Assembly: GCA_036939755.1 (NCBI GenBank)
Contig: JALLAZ010000877.1
Coordinates: 1-21,130 of the forward strand
From: Stephanodiscus triporus
Lineage: Eukaryota > Bacillariophyta > Thalassiosirophyceae > Thalassiosirales > Thalassiosiraceae
DNA length: 21,130 bases
Direction of reading: 5' to 3'
A program made the position numbers and the translations under genes. Under the pieces are notes generated by a model. That model had not been told where the DNA came from. It saw only the letters and a list, made by a program, of their open reading frames with translations, and did not search any database. Shown in pieces: positions 1-7,989 of this stretch; position 1 is the first letter of the stretch; the number at the start of each line of letters is the position of its first letter.

Positions 1-362
1 GCTATGTACGACCATAGATTTCTTCCAAATTTTTTTAGCTTGTTTAAATAGCAGCGTAAATTGCCAAACGTAAACTAAACAACTGTACAGTAAACTTAAT
101 TTGTCTGTTTGGGAGCATATTTCCATTGGCTCATCATTTTATACTTATTCCTACTCATGTACCAGCATATTCAAAATGAGGCTAATTGCCGTTCCCCTCT
201 TAGATATGTATTCCATTGTTCCGTAGCTCTTCCCCCTCTATGTGCACATACATTTGGGATGGTCTTACCGTTTTAGGGGCCCTCGCCAACAAAACCTAGA
301 CAGTACGATATTATTACAAATTCATCATGCGCTTTGGTATTGGTGTCATTCTCCAATGAACA
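1..362. other. AT-rich stretch without a recognised gene
   Basis: No open frame of convincing composition is seen on either strand. The stretch is AT-rich with scattered T runs. A GGGGCCC palindromic core lies near 277. It runs up to an in-frame TGA at 357-359 that sits directly before the ATG at 363, so part of it may be upstream sequence of the following ORF. I see no RNA gene or repeat here. Confidence 0.4.
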
Positions 363-938
363 ATGTCCGTATTTTTGCATTTGATGTCAAACAGTAATAC
401 CATGTTGTCCTTAAAAGAGTGGCGACCTGCCGATGATGCCTTACCTCTATACCAGTCGCATTTGATAGTTACTTTTGGTCCGCCCATAAGTCCAGAGTTC
501 CGGTCGTCTCGGATGCAAGAACATTTTGAACGAATGGCTTCACTGGAAGGCTGGTCTTTTTTCACCCCAGACCATTCTGCCAATGAAGTGCGTGATGACC
601 GTTACGTATTTGGTGCATTATACTCCTGTAGTAAAATGTACATCGTCAATCAACTACTGAATCAGATGAGAGCTATCGAGCGTGAAAAAGCTTTCCAACA
701 TGGAAATGATCTTCCCTTCTCCAGCCTCGTTTCCATTGATTTACGTGATCTTAGCCGTGGATATGTTTCAAAAAGCATTACAAAGAAGAAAAATGTGCAA
801 TCAGTTCTTGTCCACAGAAAACCAAAAACCAGTCTATTCATGAAAGAGAAATGGGAACGTGAGAGATCTGAAAGGAGGGCTTTAATGTGTATTGTTTTCG
901 TTATTGAAATTGTTGTCACTAGCAGTGTTCTGATCTAG
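363..938 (+). CDS. hypothetical protein, family not recognised
   Basis: This is a 191-residue open frame starting at an ATG that follows an in-frame TGA at 357-359. The middle has a mixed, protein-like composition (for example SLKEWRPADDALPLYQ and MRAIEREKAFQHGND). It is followed by a very basic stretch (SKSITKKKN, KEKWERERSERRAL) and a hydrophobic C-terminal tail (CIVFVIEIVVTSSVLI) that could be one membrane segment. I do not recognise a domain. The antisense strand also has two shorter open frames (314-583 and 662-919), so the coding strand is not certain. The plus frame is preferred because it is longer and more evenly charged. It may be a fragment of a larger decayed gene. Confidence 0.35.
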   Translation: MSVFLHLMSNSNTMLSLKEWRPADDALPLYQSHLIVTFGPPISPEFRSSRMQEHFERMASLEGWSFFTPDHSANEVRDDRYVFGALYSCSKMYIVNQLLNQMRAIEREKAFQHGNDLPFSSLVSIDLRDLSRGYVSKSITKKKNVQSVLVHRKPKTSLFMKEKWERERSERRALMCIVFVIEIVVTSSVLI

Positions 939-964
939 TGATTCTTCATCATTAGCTGTAGAAG

Positions 965-1651
965 TTATACTTGACATGACAGGTTCATTACAGTTGAAAC
1001 CACGTTTGATTTTCGAAGTAGACTGAGCTTGTTCTCATCTATTCTAGAGATTATGTGATCATTATACGTGTGCCATGTTGATGTGTGAATATTTAGGCAT
1101 GTGACTGTGTAGTGGGCTCTGTTGTAATGGACAAAACCCAAAAGGGAGTAATCCGCTTTCTTCTCTCCACAATATATTTTGATTTTCTTTCCAAATTGCA
1201 CGATGTCATACGTAACCTGGGTTTTCTTCTTATTTTCATCATGAGAGTTGTGCTGGAAGTGAATAATCAGGACATGAGACAAGCTATCAAATGACAAGTC
1301 ATCGAGACAATTTTGTAGGCTTTTTGTCTCAGTGTTGTCTTGGGCATTACTTTCTCTGTGTGTTCGTTTTTGTTTAGTCTTAATGGCCAAAGTAATGTTA
1401 ATATTATTGCCTGTAGGACTGTTGTTGGTAATTCCAATTTTATGTGCACTTAGACTGTCAGCCTTGTCCAAGACCTCATTCAAAAGTACAACCAAGACAT
1501 CAATGACATCATCTGCACATAATGTCAGATGCAACAAATGGACATTACTAAGTGAGGGCAGGGTGTGATATGTACCATCAAAAATTAAATACAAAATACT
1601 GCTCACGTTGATGCCCAGTGAAGAATTGCGCAAGGCTATCTTTCTTTGCAA
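965..1651 (-). pseudogene. remnant of a ubiquitin-specific protease-like (peptidase C19) domain
   Basis: The C-terminal third of this 228-residue frame resembles the last blocks of the USP/UCH catalytic fold. It has a beta segment (SHVLIIHFQHN), then YSLLGFVHYNRAHYTVTC and WHTYNDHIISRIDEN. In USP enzymes the corresponding pattern is Y-L-G-x-x-x-H...GHYxA...W..FDD, with the His as catalytic base. The expected catalytic Cys box near the N-terminus is absent, and the only start available is a TTG at 1651, so this is a 5'-truncated piece or a downstream exon. The middle (about residues 60 to 115) is low-complexity N/T/K-rich. The other two minus frames upstream carry short coding-like stretches, which suggests frameshift decay or an unseen intron. 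The family call is inferred from motif spacing only. Confidence 0.4.
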
Positions 1652-1901
1652 ACGGTAACCAGTCTTACTAAAATGACTCGTCGGAAGTGGTCATCCGAGT
1701 TAGTAAATTGCGCAGAGCACTCGTAATAATTCCTCCATTTTGCGCATTCATGATATGATTCCTCAACTGGGGAATGTGTCTAATGAGCTGGAAAGCACAA
1801 TTTCTGAAGCAGCAGTTACCACGATTGCTGAGACTTATGGGAGGTATGGAATGTTAGAATCAATATGGCGTTTATTACTGGTAATAAAGGGCATATCAAA
1901 C

Positions 1902-2582
1902 TTACCCAACTGTCAATGCCATGTTTGGCTTTTTCATATATTTTGGATTGGCCGGCATCTTCCCGTCCACTGTGAACGTAATGATATTCCTCGTCAATTC
2001 ACAAATGTAGGCCTCATCCCTCTGATCCAAAATTAACGAGTCTTCACATTCAAATGGACATGCACATTTTCTTTCTACCCATTCAAAACTGCTAAAACAT
2101 TGCCTGCAAAATTGATGTGTGCAATTTGTCTTGAATGGATCGTGATCATCACTGGCTGCGTCCGAGAACTTTTCATTACACATAGAACAACATGGATGGA
2201 CCCAGCCATCGCCATTCCCTCCCTCAACTCTGCCCCCGCCGCCGTCTCCTCCGTCATCGCCGCTTACGTTAGCTGCACTCGCCTCCCTGTCATCTTGTTC
2301 GCGCTGTTTTGGGGCTTGGCTTGGTGAGTATACCTCAAGATAGTTACCAGCGGCTCCTGGTGCTGCTGCTGAACTTTTATCTTCTTTGTTCTGTTCAGAG
2401 ACTTGGCTTGACGATGCAGTCATAACACCAACATTTACAACAATTGTCGTATTTATCCTGTTCTTCATGTCCTGATGCCACTTTTGAAAGCCGTCGTCTT
2501 CCTTTGACTTCTTCAGTAGCCATACACTATCTACTGTGATTCCACCAACTATTTTTTCAAAGGGGAATTGACTAATTCCAAT
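1902..2582 (-). CDS. RING-finger C-terminal part of a frame-broken zinc-finger/RING gene
   Basis: Numbered from the ATG at 2468, this frame carries a linker rich in Ala, Gly and Asp and then a RING-like cysteine/histidine array: C93/C94, C97, C116, H118 (CTHQFC), C121, C124, C135, C137 and C141. RING domains recruit E2 enzymes and act as ubiquitin ligases. The frame stays open upstream of the ATG through VGGITVDSVWLLKKSKEDD up to about 2582, so the ATG is probably internal. The preceding coding block ends in another frame at a six-A run (about 2546-2551). Residues 30-53 repeat a segment also found near 3083-3165 (SSAAA, NYLEVYSPSQAP). The last RING ligands have irregular spacing, so ligand assignment is tentative. 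Read it with the three entries that follow on the same strand. Confidence 0.55.
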   Translation of the reverse strand: MGISQFPFEKIVGGITVDSVWLLKKSKEDDGFQKWHQDMKNRINTTIVVNVGVMTASSSQVSEQNKEDKSSAAAPGAAGNYLEVYSPSQAPKQREQDDREASAANVSGDDGGDGGGGRVEGGNGDGWVHPCCSMCNEKFSDAASDDHDPFKTNCTHQFCRQCFSSFEWVERKCACPFECEDSLILDQRDEAYICELTRNIITFTVDGKMPANPKYMKKPNMALTVG

Positions 2583-2993
2583 ATCTTTTGGAGTGAACGG
2601 ATGTCATTTCTTTGAATGTGGCGGTTCTTGGCTTTGTCAATTATTAAGTCCTGGAATTTCGAACATGGTGGAAAATTTTCTGCCAAGTACGTGTCATCCC
2701 AATGCTGCACGAGGTCATCAGTCAAGGAGCTTATGTTGCCCAAGTTACCTGTCTTGTGAATTGTCATGGCAATTTTGCTTCGTACGGTGCGTTTGCTATC
2801 AGCAATGTCATAACTTGGAACTGCGAACAACTGAGCCTGAAAGATTACTGTGCCCTCGGATTGAATCTTGTAGTAACCTTGATGGATACTCAACGCCAGG
2901 AATGCAACAAAGTCACCTAATTTGTGATGCACTCCTCCAAACATGCTGGCCTGAATATTTAGCCATTGCCGATTCCGTGATTTTTGGATGGAT
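2549..2993 (-). pseudogene. middle part of the frame-broken zinc-finger/RING gene
   Basis: This open frame of about 145 codons has normal protein composition (for example RQWLNIQASMFGGVHHKLGD, TVIFQAQLFAVPSYDIAD, LTDDLVQHWDDTYLAENFPP). I do not recognise a domain. It begins inside the C-terminal end of the next upstream frame, at an AAAAA run in CCAAAAATCACGG. It ends at a TAG directly after an AAAAAA run, where one extra A would carry it into the RING frame. The pattern suggests that upstream part, this part and the RING part are one gene in which homopolymer lengths have changed, either by mutation or by an assembly error. Splicing was considered, but no convincing GT-AG pair bridges the frames. 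Confidence 0.45.
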
Positions 2994-3560
2994 CATCTTC
3001 CTCAGCCTTCTTCCTCTCTTCAAATGTTGTAATCTCAAGAGGAGCGTGGTTGGATGTGTGCACGTTCACCTCCAAAATCGTTGGGGCTTGGCTTGGTGAG
3101 TAAACCTCAAGGTAGTTACAACCGGCTGCTGCTGCTGCTGAACTTTTATCTTCTTCGTGCTCCTCGAAACGTGCTGGCCTGACTTTTAATCCATTGTTGA
3201 TGCCGTGATTTTTGGATGGATCATCTTCCTCAGCCTTCTTCCTCACTACCGATGTTGTAATCTCAATAGAAGCATGGTTGGATGTGTGCACATCCCCCTC
3301 CAAAATCGCCATCACCTTGATTTGTTTCCCATTGCCCCCTATATCGTTGCTGCATCCAATGTTAATTGTCTGCAGTGTAGGTCCTCCTTCAATTGACCCA
3401 TCTTCCCCCCCCCCCTGAGGCAGTTGCAACGTCAACATTATTAATAATGGCAACCGGGTGCGACTCTGATTCCTCCTGCGTGTATGTGTGATCTTCTCCC
3501 CCCCCCTGTGTAGTCAATCATCGCTGTTGTTCTCCCCTCAATTTCCTTATTGCCTCCCAC
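2959..3560 (-). pseudogene. low-complexity repeat region of the frame-broken zinc-finger/RING gene
   Basis: The 2959-3453 frame contains a duplicated module of about 40 residues. Copies at about 3199-3311 and 2970-3080 share the pattern ILE..VHTSNHA..EITT, then KKAEEDDPSKNHGI. Between them lies the SSAAAAAGCNYLEVYSPSQA segment that recurs in the RING part. Upstream, coding-like sequence continues in two other frames: TYTQEESESHPVAIINNVDV, switching at an 11-G run (plus-strand C at 3404-3414), and KEIEGRTTAMIDYTGG, switching at a 9-G run (3498-3506). No catalytic domain is visible; the region looks like an acidic, disordered linker. The frame ends at a TAA next to the AAAAA run that leads into the following block. 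Confidence 0.45.
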
Positions 3561-4005
3561 GCCAATTGCGGTTTTCATCGATCCCTTGATTCCTTGTCTC
3601 ATGGGACCACCATGAGACAGACGCAACGAGGGCAGCATTGCTTGCCGACGCGGTATCGGCCTCCATCACCACCACCGCGCTACTATGCACGTTCATCCTG
3701 ATGTGCATTCTACACATTTTTCGTGCATGCATTGGGCGACCGCAGCCATCGAAGGAGCATAATGTTGCCCCACCATGCATCTTGCACTTTCCATTCTTAT
3801 TCTGTGATTGCTTCTCGCAACCATCGATAGAGCATCTCTTCTTTTTCCAACTGTGCATGATACAAACCCCTGCCGCTTGCGCAAAATTTTTGCATCCTGG
3901 CGAATGACATATACGTCGTCCTCCATGGGCGTGGCAATATAATTTAGTGCCATTTTCAGTTGCAATACTGCGGCAACCAACATATTGACATAGTCCATTG
4001 TTCAT
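3547..4005 (-). CDS. WRKY19-type zinc-finger repeat protein (N-terminal part)
   Basis: The 152-residue frame starts at a true ATG at 4005. It has four tandem Cys/His units of the CX4C...CX(1-2)H type: C6/C11/C24/H26, C33/C38/C48/H51, C58/C63/C74/H77 and C83/C88/C98/H101. The same fold-like repeat, with GCxKxSQ and CxxHGG signatures, occurs in WRKY19-like proteins of diatoms and oomycetes and probably binds zinc for nucleic-acid or protein contacts; substrate and role are unknown. The last 30 residues before the stop (after about LVASVS) are doubtful, because a better continuation (HGGPMRQGIKG) exists in a neighbouring frame. The true protein therefore probably runs on toward the RING block. 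The ATG lies only about 30 bp from the first motif of the 4.04-5.08 kb array, which would act as its upstream region. Confidence 0.6.
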   Translation of the reverse strand: MNNGLCQYVGCRSIATENGTKLYCHAHGGRRICHSPGCKNFAQAAGVCIMHSWKKKRCSIDGCEKQSQNKNGKCKMHGGATLCSFDGCGRPMHARKMCRMHIRMNVHSSAVVVMEADTASASNAALVASVSWWSHETRNQGIDENRNWRGRQ

Positions 4006-4038
4006 TGTTGTGCGTTAGGGGTTTGAATGTTGTTAAGG

Positions 4039-5076
4039 AATTACATCCTCTCCAATCACTGTATCTACCTACTTATGTGCCCAGTTTGTTTCCAACAACT
4101 ACTGTTCCACGTAAGAGACAGCCTGCAGTGTTCAATTTGGGGGTAATTACATCCTCTCACATGGTCCTTTCATTCTTAAAAACTAGTTTAGACTATATTT
4201 CTTGCCAATTACATCCTCTCAGACCGTCCCAACGGTAGTAGTGTTCCACCCTAGGGGACAGTCTTAGCCGTATGTATGTACGTATTACTTGGGCTCAGAC
4301 TGTCCCAAATACTGTACTGTTCCACCATAGGGGACAGTCTGCACTGTTCAATTTGGCGCTAATTACTTCCTCTCACAAGGTATTTACTCTTTAAAAACTA
4401 TTTTAGACTATATTTTGCGCCAATTACATCCTCTCAGGTAATTACATCCTCTCACATGGTCCTTTCATTCTTAAAAACTAGTTTAGACTGTATTTCTCGC
4501 CAATTACATCCTCTCAGACCATGCCAGCGGTAGTAGTGTTCCACCATTACATCCTCTCAAGAGGTATTTACTGTTTAAAAACTATTTTAGACTATATTTC
4601 GCGACAATTACATCCTCTTAGGTAATTACATCCTCTCACATGGTCCTTTCGTTCTTACATCCTCTCAGACTGTCCCAACGGTAGTAGTGTTCCACCCTAG
4701 GGGGCAGTCTTAGCCGTATAATTTGGCGTTAATTACTTCCTCTCACAAGCTATACACACTTTACAAACTATTTTAGACTATATTTGGCGCCAATTACATC
4801 CTCTCAATGATGATGGTATCAGACCGTCCCAACTTTACTACTGTTCCGCCATATGGGACAGTCTTTGCGCCAATTACATCCTCTCATGACCATAGTCTCA
4901 GACCGTCCCAACCATACTACTGTCTGTCGTGACAATTACATCCTCTCACAGGGTATTTACTATTTACTCTTTACAAACTATTTTAGACTATATTTGGCTC
5001 CAATTACATCCTCTCATGATCATGGTCTCAGGCCGTCCCATTGGTGACAGTCTTATCCATGTGTTACATCCTCTCA
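4039..5076 (+). repeat. array of 17 copies of AATTACATCCTCTCA with inverted-repeat cassettes
   Basis: A 15-bp motif, AATTACATCCTCTCA or a close variant, occurs at 4039, 4145, 4207, 4361, 4422, 4440, 4502, 4546, 4606, 4624, 4655, 4731, 4792, 4872, 4934, 5002 and 5063, always on the plus strand. Spacing varies from 18 to about 106 bp, so this is not a simple tandem repeat. Two other elements alternate with it. One is an inverted-repeat cassette of about 46 bp with arms AGACYGTCCC and GGGACAGTCT around a GGTAGTAGTGTTCCACC-like centre (about 4221-4266, 4296-4342, 4667-4712, 4820-4866). The other is an AT-rich block, AACTATTTTAGACTATATTT, usually followed by GGCGCC-like sequence. The array fills the space between divergent coding starts at 4005 (minus) and 5116 (plus). 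Confidence 0.9.
4221..4266. repeat. inverted-repeat cassette, representative copy (AGACCGTCCC / GGGACAGTCT)
   Basis: The arms can pair as a 10-bp stem with one G-T position, around a loop of about 25 bp containing GGTAGTAGTGTTCCACC and CTAGGG. Further copies at about 4296-4342, 4667-4712 and 4820-4866 keep both arms. A copy at about 4517-4546 has lost the right arm, and left-arm-only remnants lie near 4901 and 5029. This behaves like a small mobile cassette or a repeated dyad operator. Confidence 0.75.
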
Positions 5077-5115
5077 CAAGGTATGTACTGTCAACAACAT
5101 ATATTTTAGAGTATT

Positions 5116-5484
5116 TTGGGCCAATTCATGAGCATGGCCTCAGACCATCCCAACAGCAATATTATGGTTTCAACTCCCTCGGACCCGGCGGCTACGGGGG
5201 ATCCCACCGCCTCTGCGGGGGCGAGGCCTCTCATTTTTGTCCTGTCTTCGCCGGGAATGGGGGAGGAAGTCGACAGGTATTATTATTCACCAAACGCTGA
5301 TGTCACGGAGGGGGGTTATGCTGCCCTTCTAACCTTCACTGCCAGCTATGGCTATCCTCTGGCCATCTACCAGTGCCCGGATATGGCCGCGTTTCTAGCA
5401 TCCAATCCAACGGCGAATGTTCATCCTTTTGCAGAAGTGCCGGCTACCATAATCGCAAGGAGACGCGAGCTCATGCTTTCTTAG
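5116..5484 (+). CDS. small hypothetical protein
   Basis: This is a 122-residue frame with a protein-like core (GARPLIFVLSSPGMGEEVD, then RYYYSPNADVTEGGYAALLT, YPLAIYQCPDMAAFLA and PFAEVPATIIARRRELMLS). I do not recognise the family. The first ATG (5116) and its first dozen codons lie inside a decayed copy of the upstream array, since CCAATTCATGAGCATGGCCTCAGACC resembles array units. An internal ATG at about 5167 (MVSTPSDPAATG) is therefore the more conservative start. It could be a stand-alone small protein or the last exon of a gene whose upstream part was replaced by the array. No signal peptide or membrane segment is evident. Confidence 0.45.
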   Translation: MGQFMSMASDHPNSNIMVSTPSDPAATGDPTASAGARPLIFVLSSPGMGEEVDRYYYSPNADVTEGGYAALLTFTASYGYPLAIYQCPDMAAFLASNPTANVHPFAEVPATIIARRRELMLS

Positions 5485-5803
5485 AGCATAGCCATATCCA
5501 TCTGACGTTGAGTTGGGACAGTTTGTGTAGTCTAACCGGAGTATAGATGGTAGCATTAATTGATAGTATAACCAAAAGTCATTACGTAAAAACTCATTAA
5601 TCTATGATGTCCTAATGTAAAAGTCTGTTTGCTTCCGTGTGCACGTATCACGAATTAGAAATTACTTCAGACTCAAATACTTGCTCCAATTTATTATCCC
5701 ATTCCCATTTAACCCAAGCCATCCCAAAATTACTTGGCTCATTATGTTTATACATGCACACACACAGTTGATCATTCACTCCCCGTTGCATGAACTCTAA
5801 CCC
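5485..5803. other. intergenic stretch between convergent ORFs
   Basis: This is the AT-rich 3' flank of the small plus-strand ORF and of the minus-strand U-box gene. A short CA-dinucleotide run (ACACACACA) lies near 5757. I see no further gene, RNA or repeat; it probably holds the 3' untranslated regions of both neighbours. Confidence 0.4.
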
Positions 5804-7144
5804 TCAATCAAACATCAACCACTTGCTATGCACTAACGTTTTCATCTTCGGGCATATTACTCTCATGTCGTTGACATATAGATCTACGGCTTTGCCACAT
5901 GGCACGTATATTCTCTCAGCATTTTGGAAGCGTTCTTCAGTCAACTTTAGAAGGAACGCATCAGTATTCAACTTACAATTACAACCACCTTTCATTTCTT
6001 CTAACCCAATCTGTGACAGCCGGTGTTCCAGAGTAGTGCTCCAACTCTTGCGCACACTTGCAAAGCTAATTACCATTTCCCAATTATACCAACCATCAGC
6101 AAATTGAAGAATGTTCTGAAGAATGTTTTGATCGCAACTGAGGAAAGGACTCTTGTTGTGTTTACTGCATTTTTGTCCTTTGAAGACAGCCAACAAACAA
6201 CCATCAACCGAGCATGTAATACCACCACCGCCGTGAGTATTGCAAAATCCTTGTCTTTGACTTGTTTTGTTGCATCCATCCATTTTGCATTTCTTCATTG
6301 GAGCTCCATGTCTCCTACAAACACCGTATCCTCTTGCATAACTTGAACAATTAGCTTCGCGACATATCTTGTACACTCGTTGGTAGCCATGATGCTCATT
6401 CGCAATGTTTGTTTCAGTGTCTAGTCTTGTGAACACAACTTGTTTCTGGTCAACCGTCGCTGCAGCGTATGACTCTACACTTTTGACTCTGGCCATTTTT
6501 GCTTTGGCACCAATGGTCGCCTCCTCTGCCTCCTTCACCCACATTGACACAATTCTGGTCGCCTCCTCTGCCTCTCGCACCCTTGCCGCCATATGTGCCT
6601 CCACTCTTGCAACCATAACTTGCAACGCTTCAACTCTCGCTGCCGCATATGCCTCTATTTCTGCAAGTCTACTGGCCTCCTCTGCCTCTCGCGCGCGTTT
6701 TATTGCTACTTCTCTTGTCTTCTCCTCTTCTACTCTTGCGGCCTCCTCCGAGTCTCTCTCATGCAATTTTTCCTCTTCTCTTTCCCTCTTAGCGCGTTTT
6801 TCTAGCCATTCCACGATCGCATGTCGCAGGTTTAAATTTGGGGTGAGCCTTCTGTCGTGAAGGTTGCGACCGGTCATTGGACTTGTAGTCTTTGCGGCTA
6901 GCCAACGCACAATTTCAGCTCGCTCATAGCTGTAACCATTGGATAAAATCACCGGGTCTTGCATTATGCAATGACCAATTGGACAACGAAACGAATGAAG
7001 GGCATCAGGGGAGTCAAACGCATCAACTTGCTCGTTACCTTCCCTCAACCCATTTCTCTTTGTGGGTTCCTAATCAAACTCTCGTTCTTCTTCTGATTCA
7101 TTGTTGTCACTGCTATCAACGATAATTATCTCATGGCTACGCAT
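5804..7144 (-). CDS. U-box, coiled-coil and WRKY19-type zinc-finger protein (in-frame TAG near the N-terminus)
   Basis: Numbering from the TTG at 7048. Residues about 19-85 form a U-box (SFRCPIGHCIMQDPVILSNG, YERAEIVRWL, SPMTGR, NLNLRHAIVEWL), the E2-binding fold of U-box ubiquitin ligases. Residues about 82-195 are a highly charged, alanine-rich helical region, probably coiled coil. Residues about 229-297 hold three CX4C...CX2H units (C229/C234/C244/H247, C254/C259/C269/H272, C279/C284/C294/H297) like those in the gene at 3.5-4.0 kb. The C-terminal 110 residues (ILQFADGWYNWEMVISFASV onward) are unassigned. No ATG precedes the U-box in the open part. Reading on upstream gives a TAG at 7070-7072 and then 24 acidic codons back to an ATG at 7144 that has its own upstream TGA. 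The gene thus has a nonsense codon, an intron ending TTTGATTAG, or a non-ATG start. It probably promotes ubiquitination. Confidence 0.7.
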
Positions 7145-7446
7145 TTCTCATTTAATGCAGCAATGTGTAATAAAAACAGTTACTAAATCACACAAGCGAG
7201 GGCTTTGGGGTGTAATAAATAATGACATGCGCTGTTGTGAGTATGGGGCATTGTCATTTCTGTCAATATTTTGTTCTACGTACAGCAGGAACTGACTACT
7301 TGTTACTTGTTCACTTGAATTTTTGCATGAACGTAGGAAGTAGTATATCGTTTACTCGAAATTTTATTCAACCGCAACGGCATGAACCCAACTCCAAAGC
7401 TCTGTCTGACTTTTTCTTGGGGCCCCGTTAACTGAATTGAAAGCTG
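7145..7446. other. AT-rich spacer upstream of the U-box gene
   Basis: I see no convincing gene on either strand. The spacer would contain the promoter of the minus-strand U-box gene and the left flank of the transposon-related block. A GGGGCCCC palindrome is present near 7421. No terminal inverted repeat could be paired with the right flank near 13.2-13.5 kb. Confidence 0.35.
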
Positions 7447-7485
7447 TTGGAGCGTCTCTCTTGCTGCCATTTGCCAATTGATCAC

Positions 7486-7985
7486 AAGCGCCTACAACGT
7501 GTCCGATTGTATTCTCCTATCTCTCCGGGGAAGCAAAGGTCTGTCGAAATGCGTGACAAGGAGCCATTTGTGAACTGGACGGTTTTGGAACAATCAACCA
7601 CACGCACGTACACCGGGTCGGGCTGTGTTCCTCTATCGCTCCGGGGATACAAAGGCTTGTCGAAACGCGTCTCGAGGAGCTATTTGCGAACTGGAAGGTT
7701 TAGGAACAATCGATCACACGAGCGTACAACGGGTCCTGTTGTATTCCCCTATCGCTCCGGGGAAACAAAGGTTTGTCGAAACGTGTCTCAAGGAGCCATT
7801 TGCGAACTGGACGGTTTTGGAACGATCAACCACACCGCGTACACCGGGTCGGTTTGTGTTCCTCTATTGCTCGGGGGAAACAAAGGCTTGTCGAAACACG
7901 AGTCGAGGAGCCATTTGCGAACTGGAAGATTTAGGAACATCACACGAGCGTACACCGGGTCCGGTTGTATTCCGTTCTTGACGAA
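7486..7985 (+). repeat. 116-bp tandem repeat, four units with an A-B-A-B higher order
   Basis: The anchor CTATNGCTCCGGGG begins at 7517, 7633, 7749 and 7864, giving spacings of 116, 116 and 115 bp. Each unit contains GAACTGGA(C/A)GGTTT(T/A)GGAAC and a CGTACAccGGGTC stretch. Units 1 and 3 share GGACGGTTTTGG, while units 2 and 4 share GGAAG(G/A)TTTAGG, so the pattern is a 232-bp dimer. Because 116 is not a multiple of three, successive units are read in different frames. No stop interrupts the long plus frame across the array (7447 onward), and a second plus frame (7625-7981) is open as well. It directly precedes the coding-like sequence at 7990. It could be the subterminal repeats of a transposon or a promoter array. 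Confidence 0.85.
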
Positions 7986-7989
7986 CAAC

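Noticed and set aside
1740..2036. 98-residue plus frame (MRIHDMIPQLG...)
   Set aside because: Its second half is antisense to the RING coding region and the first half has no recognisable feature; too weak to call.
4353..4360. TTTGGCGC as an E2F-type site in the array
   Set aside because: The 8-mer matches the consensus but appears in only a few units and varies in others; not enough to call a factor site.
4039..5076. CRISPR array
   Set aside because: Repeat spacing is irregular (18 to 106 bp), the spacers are themselves repeated, and the context is eukaryotic.
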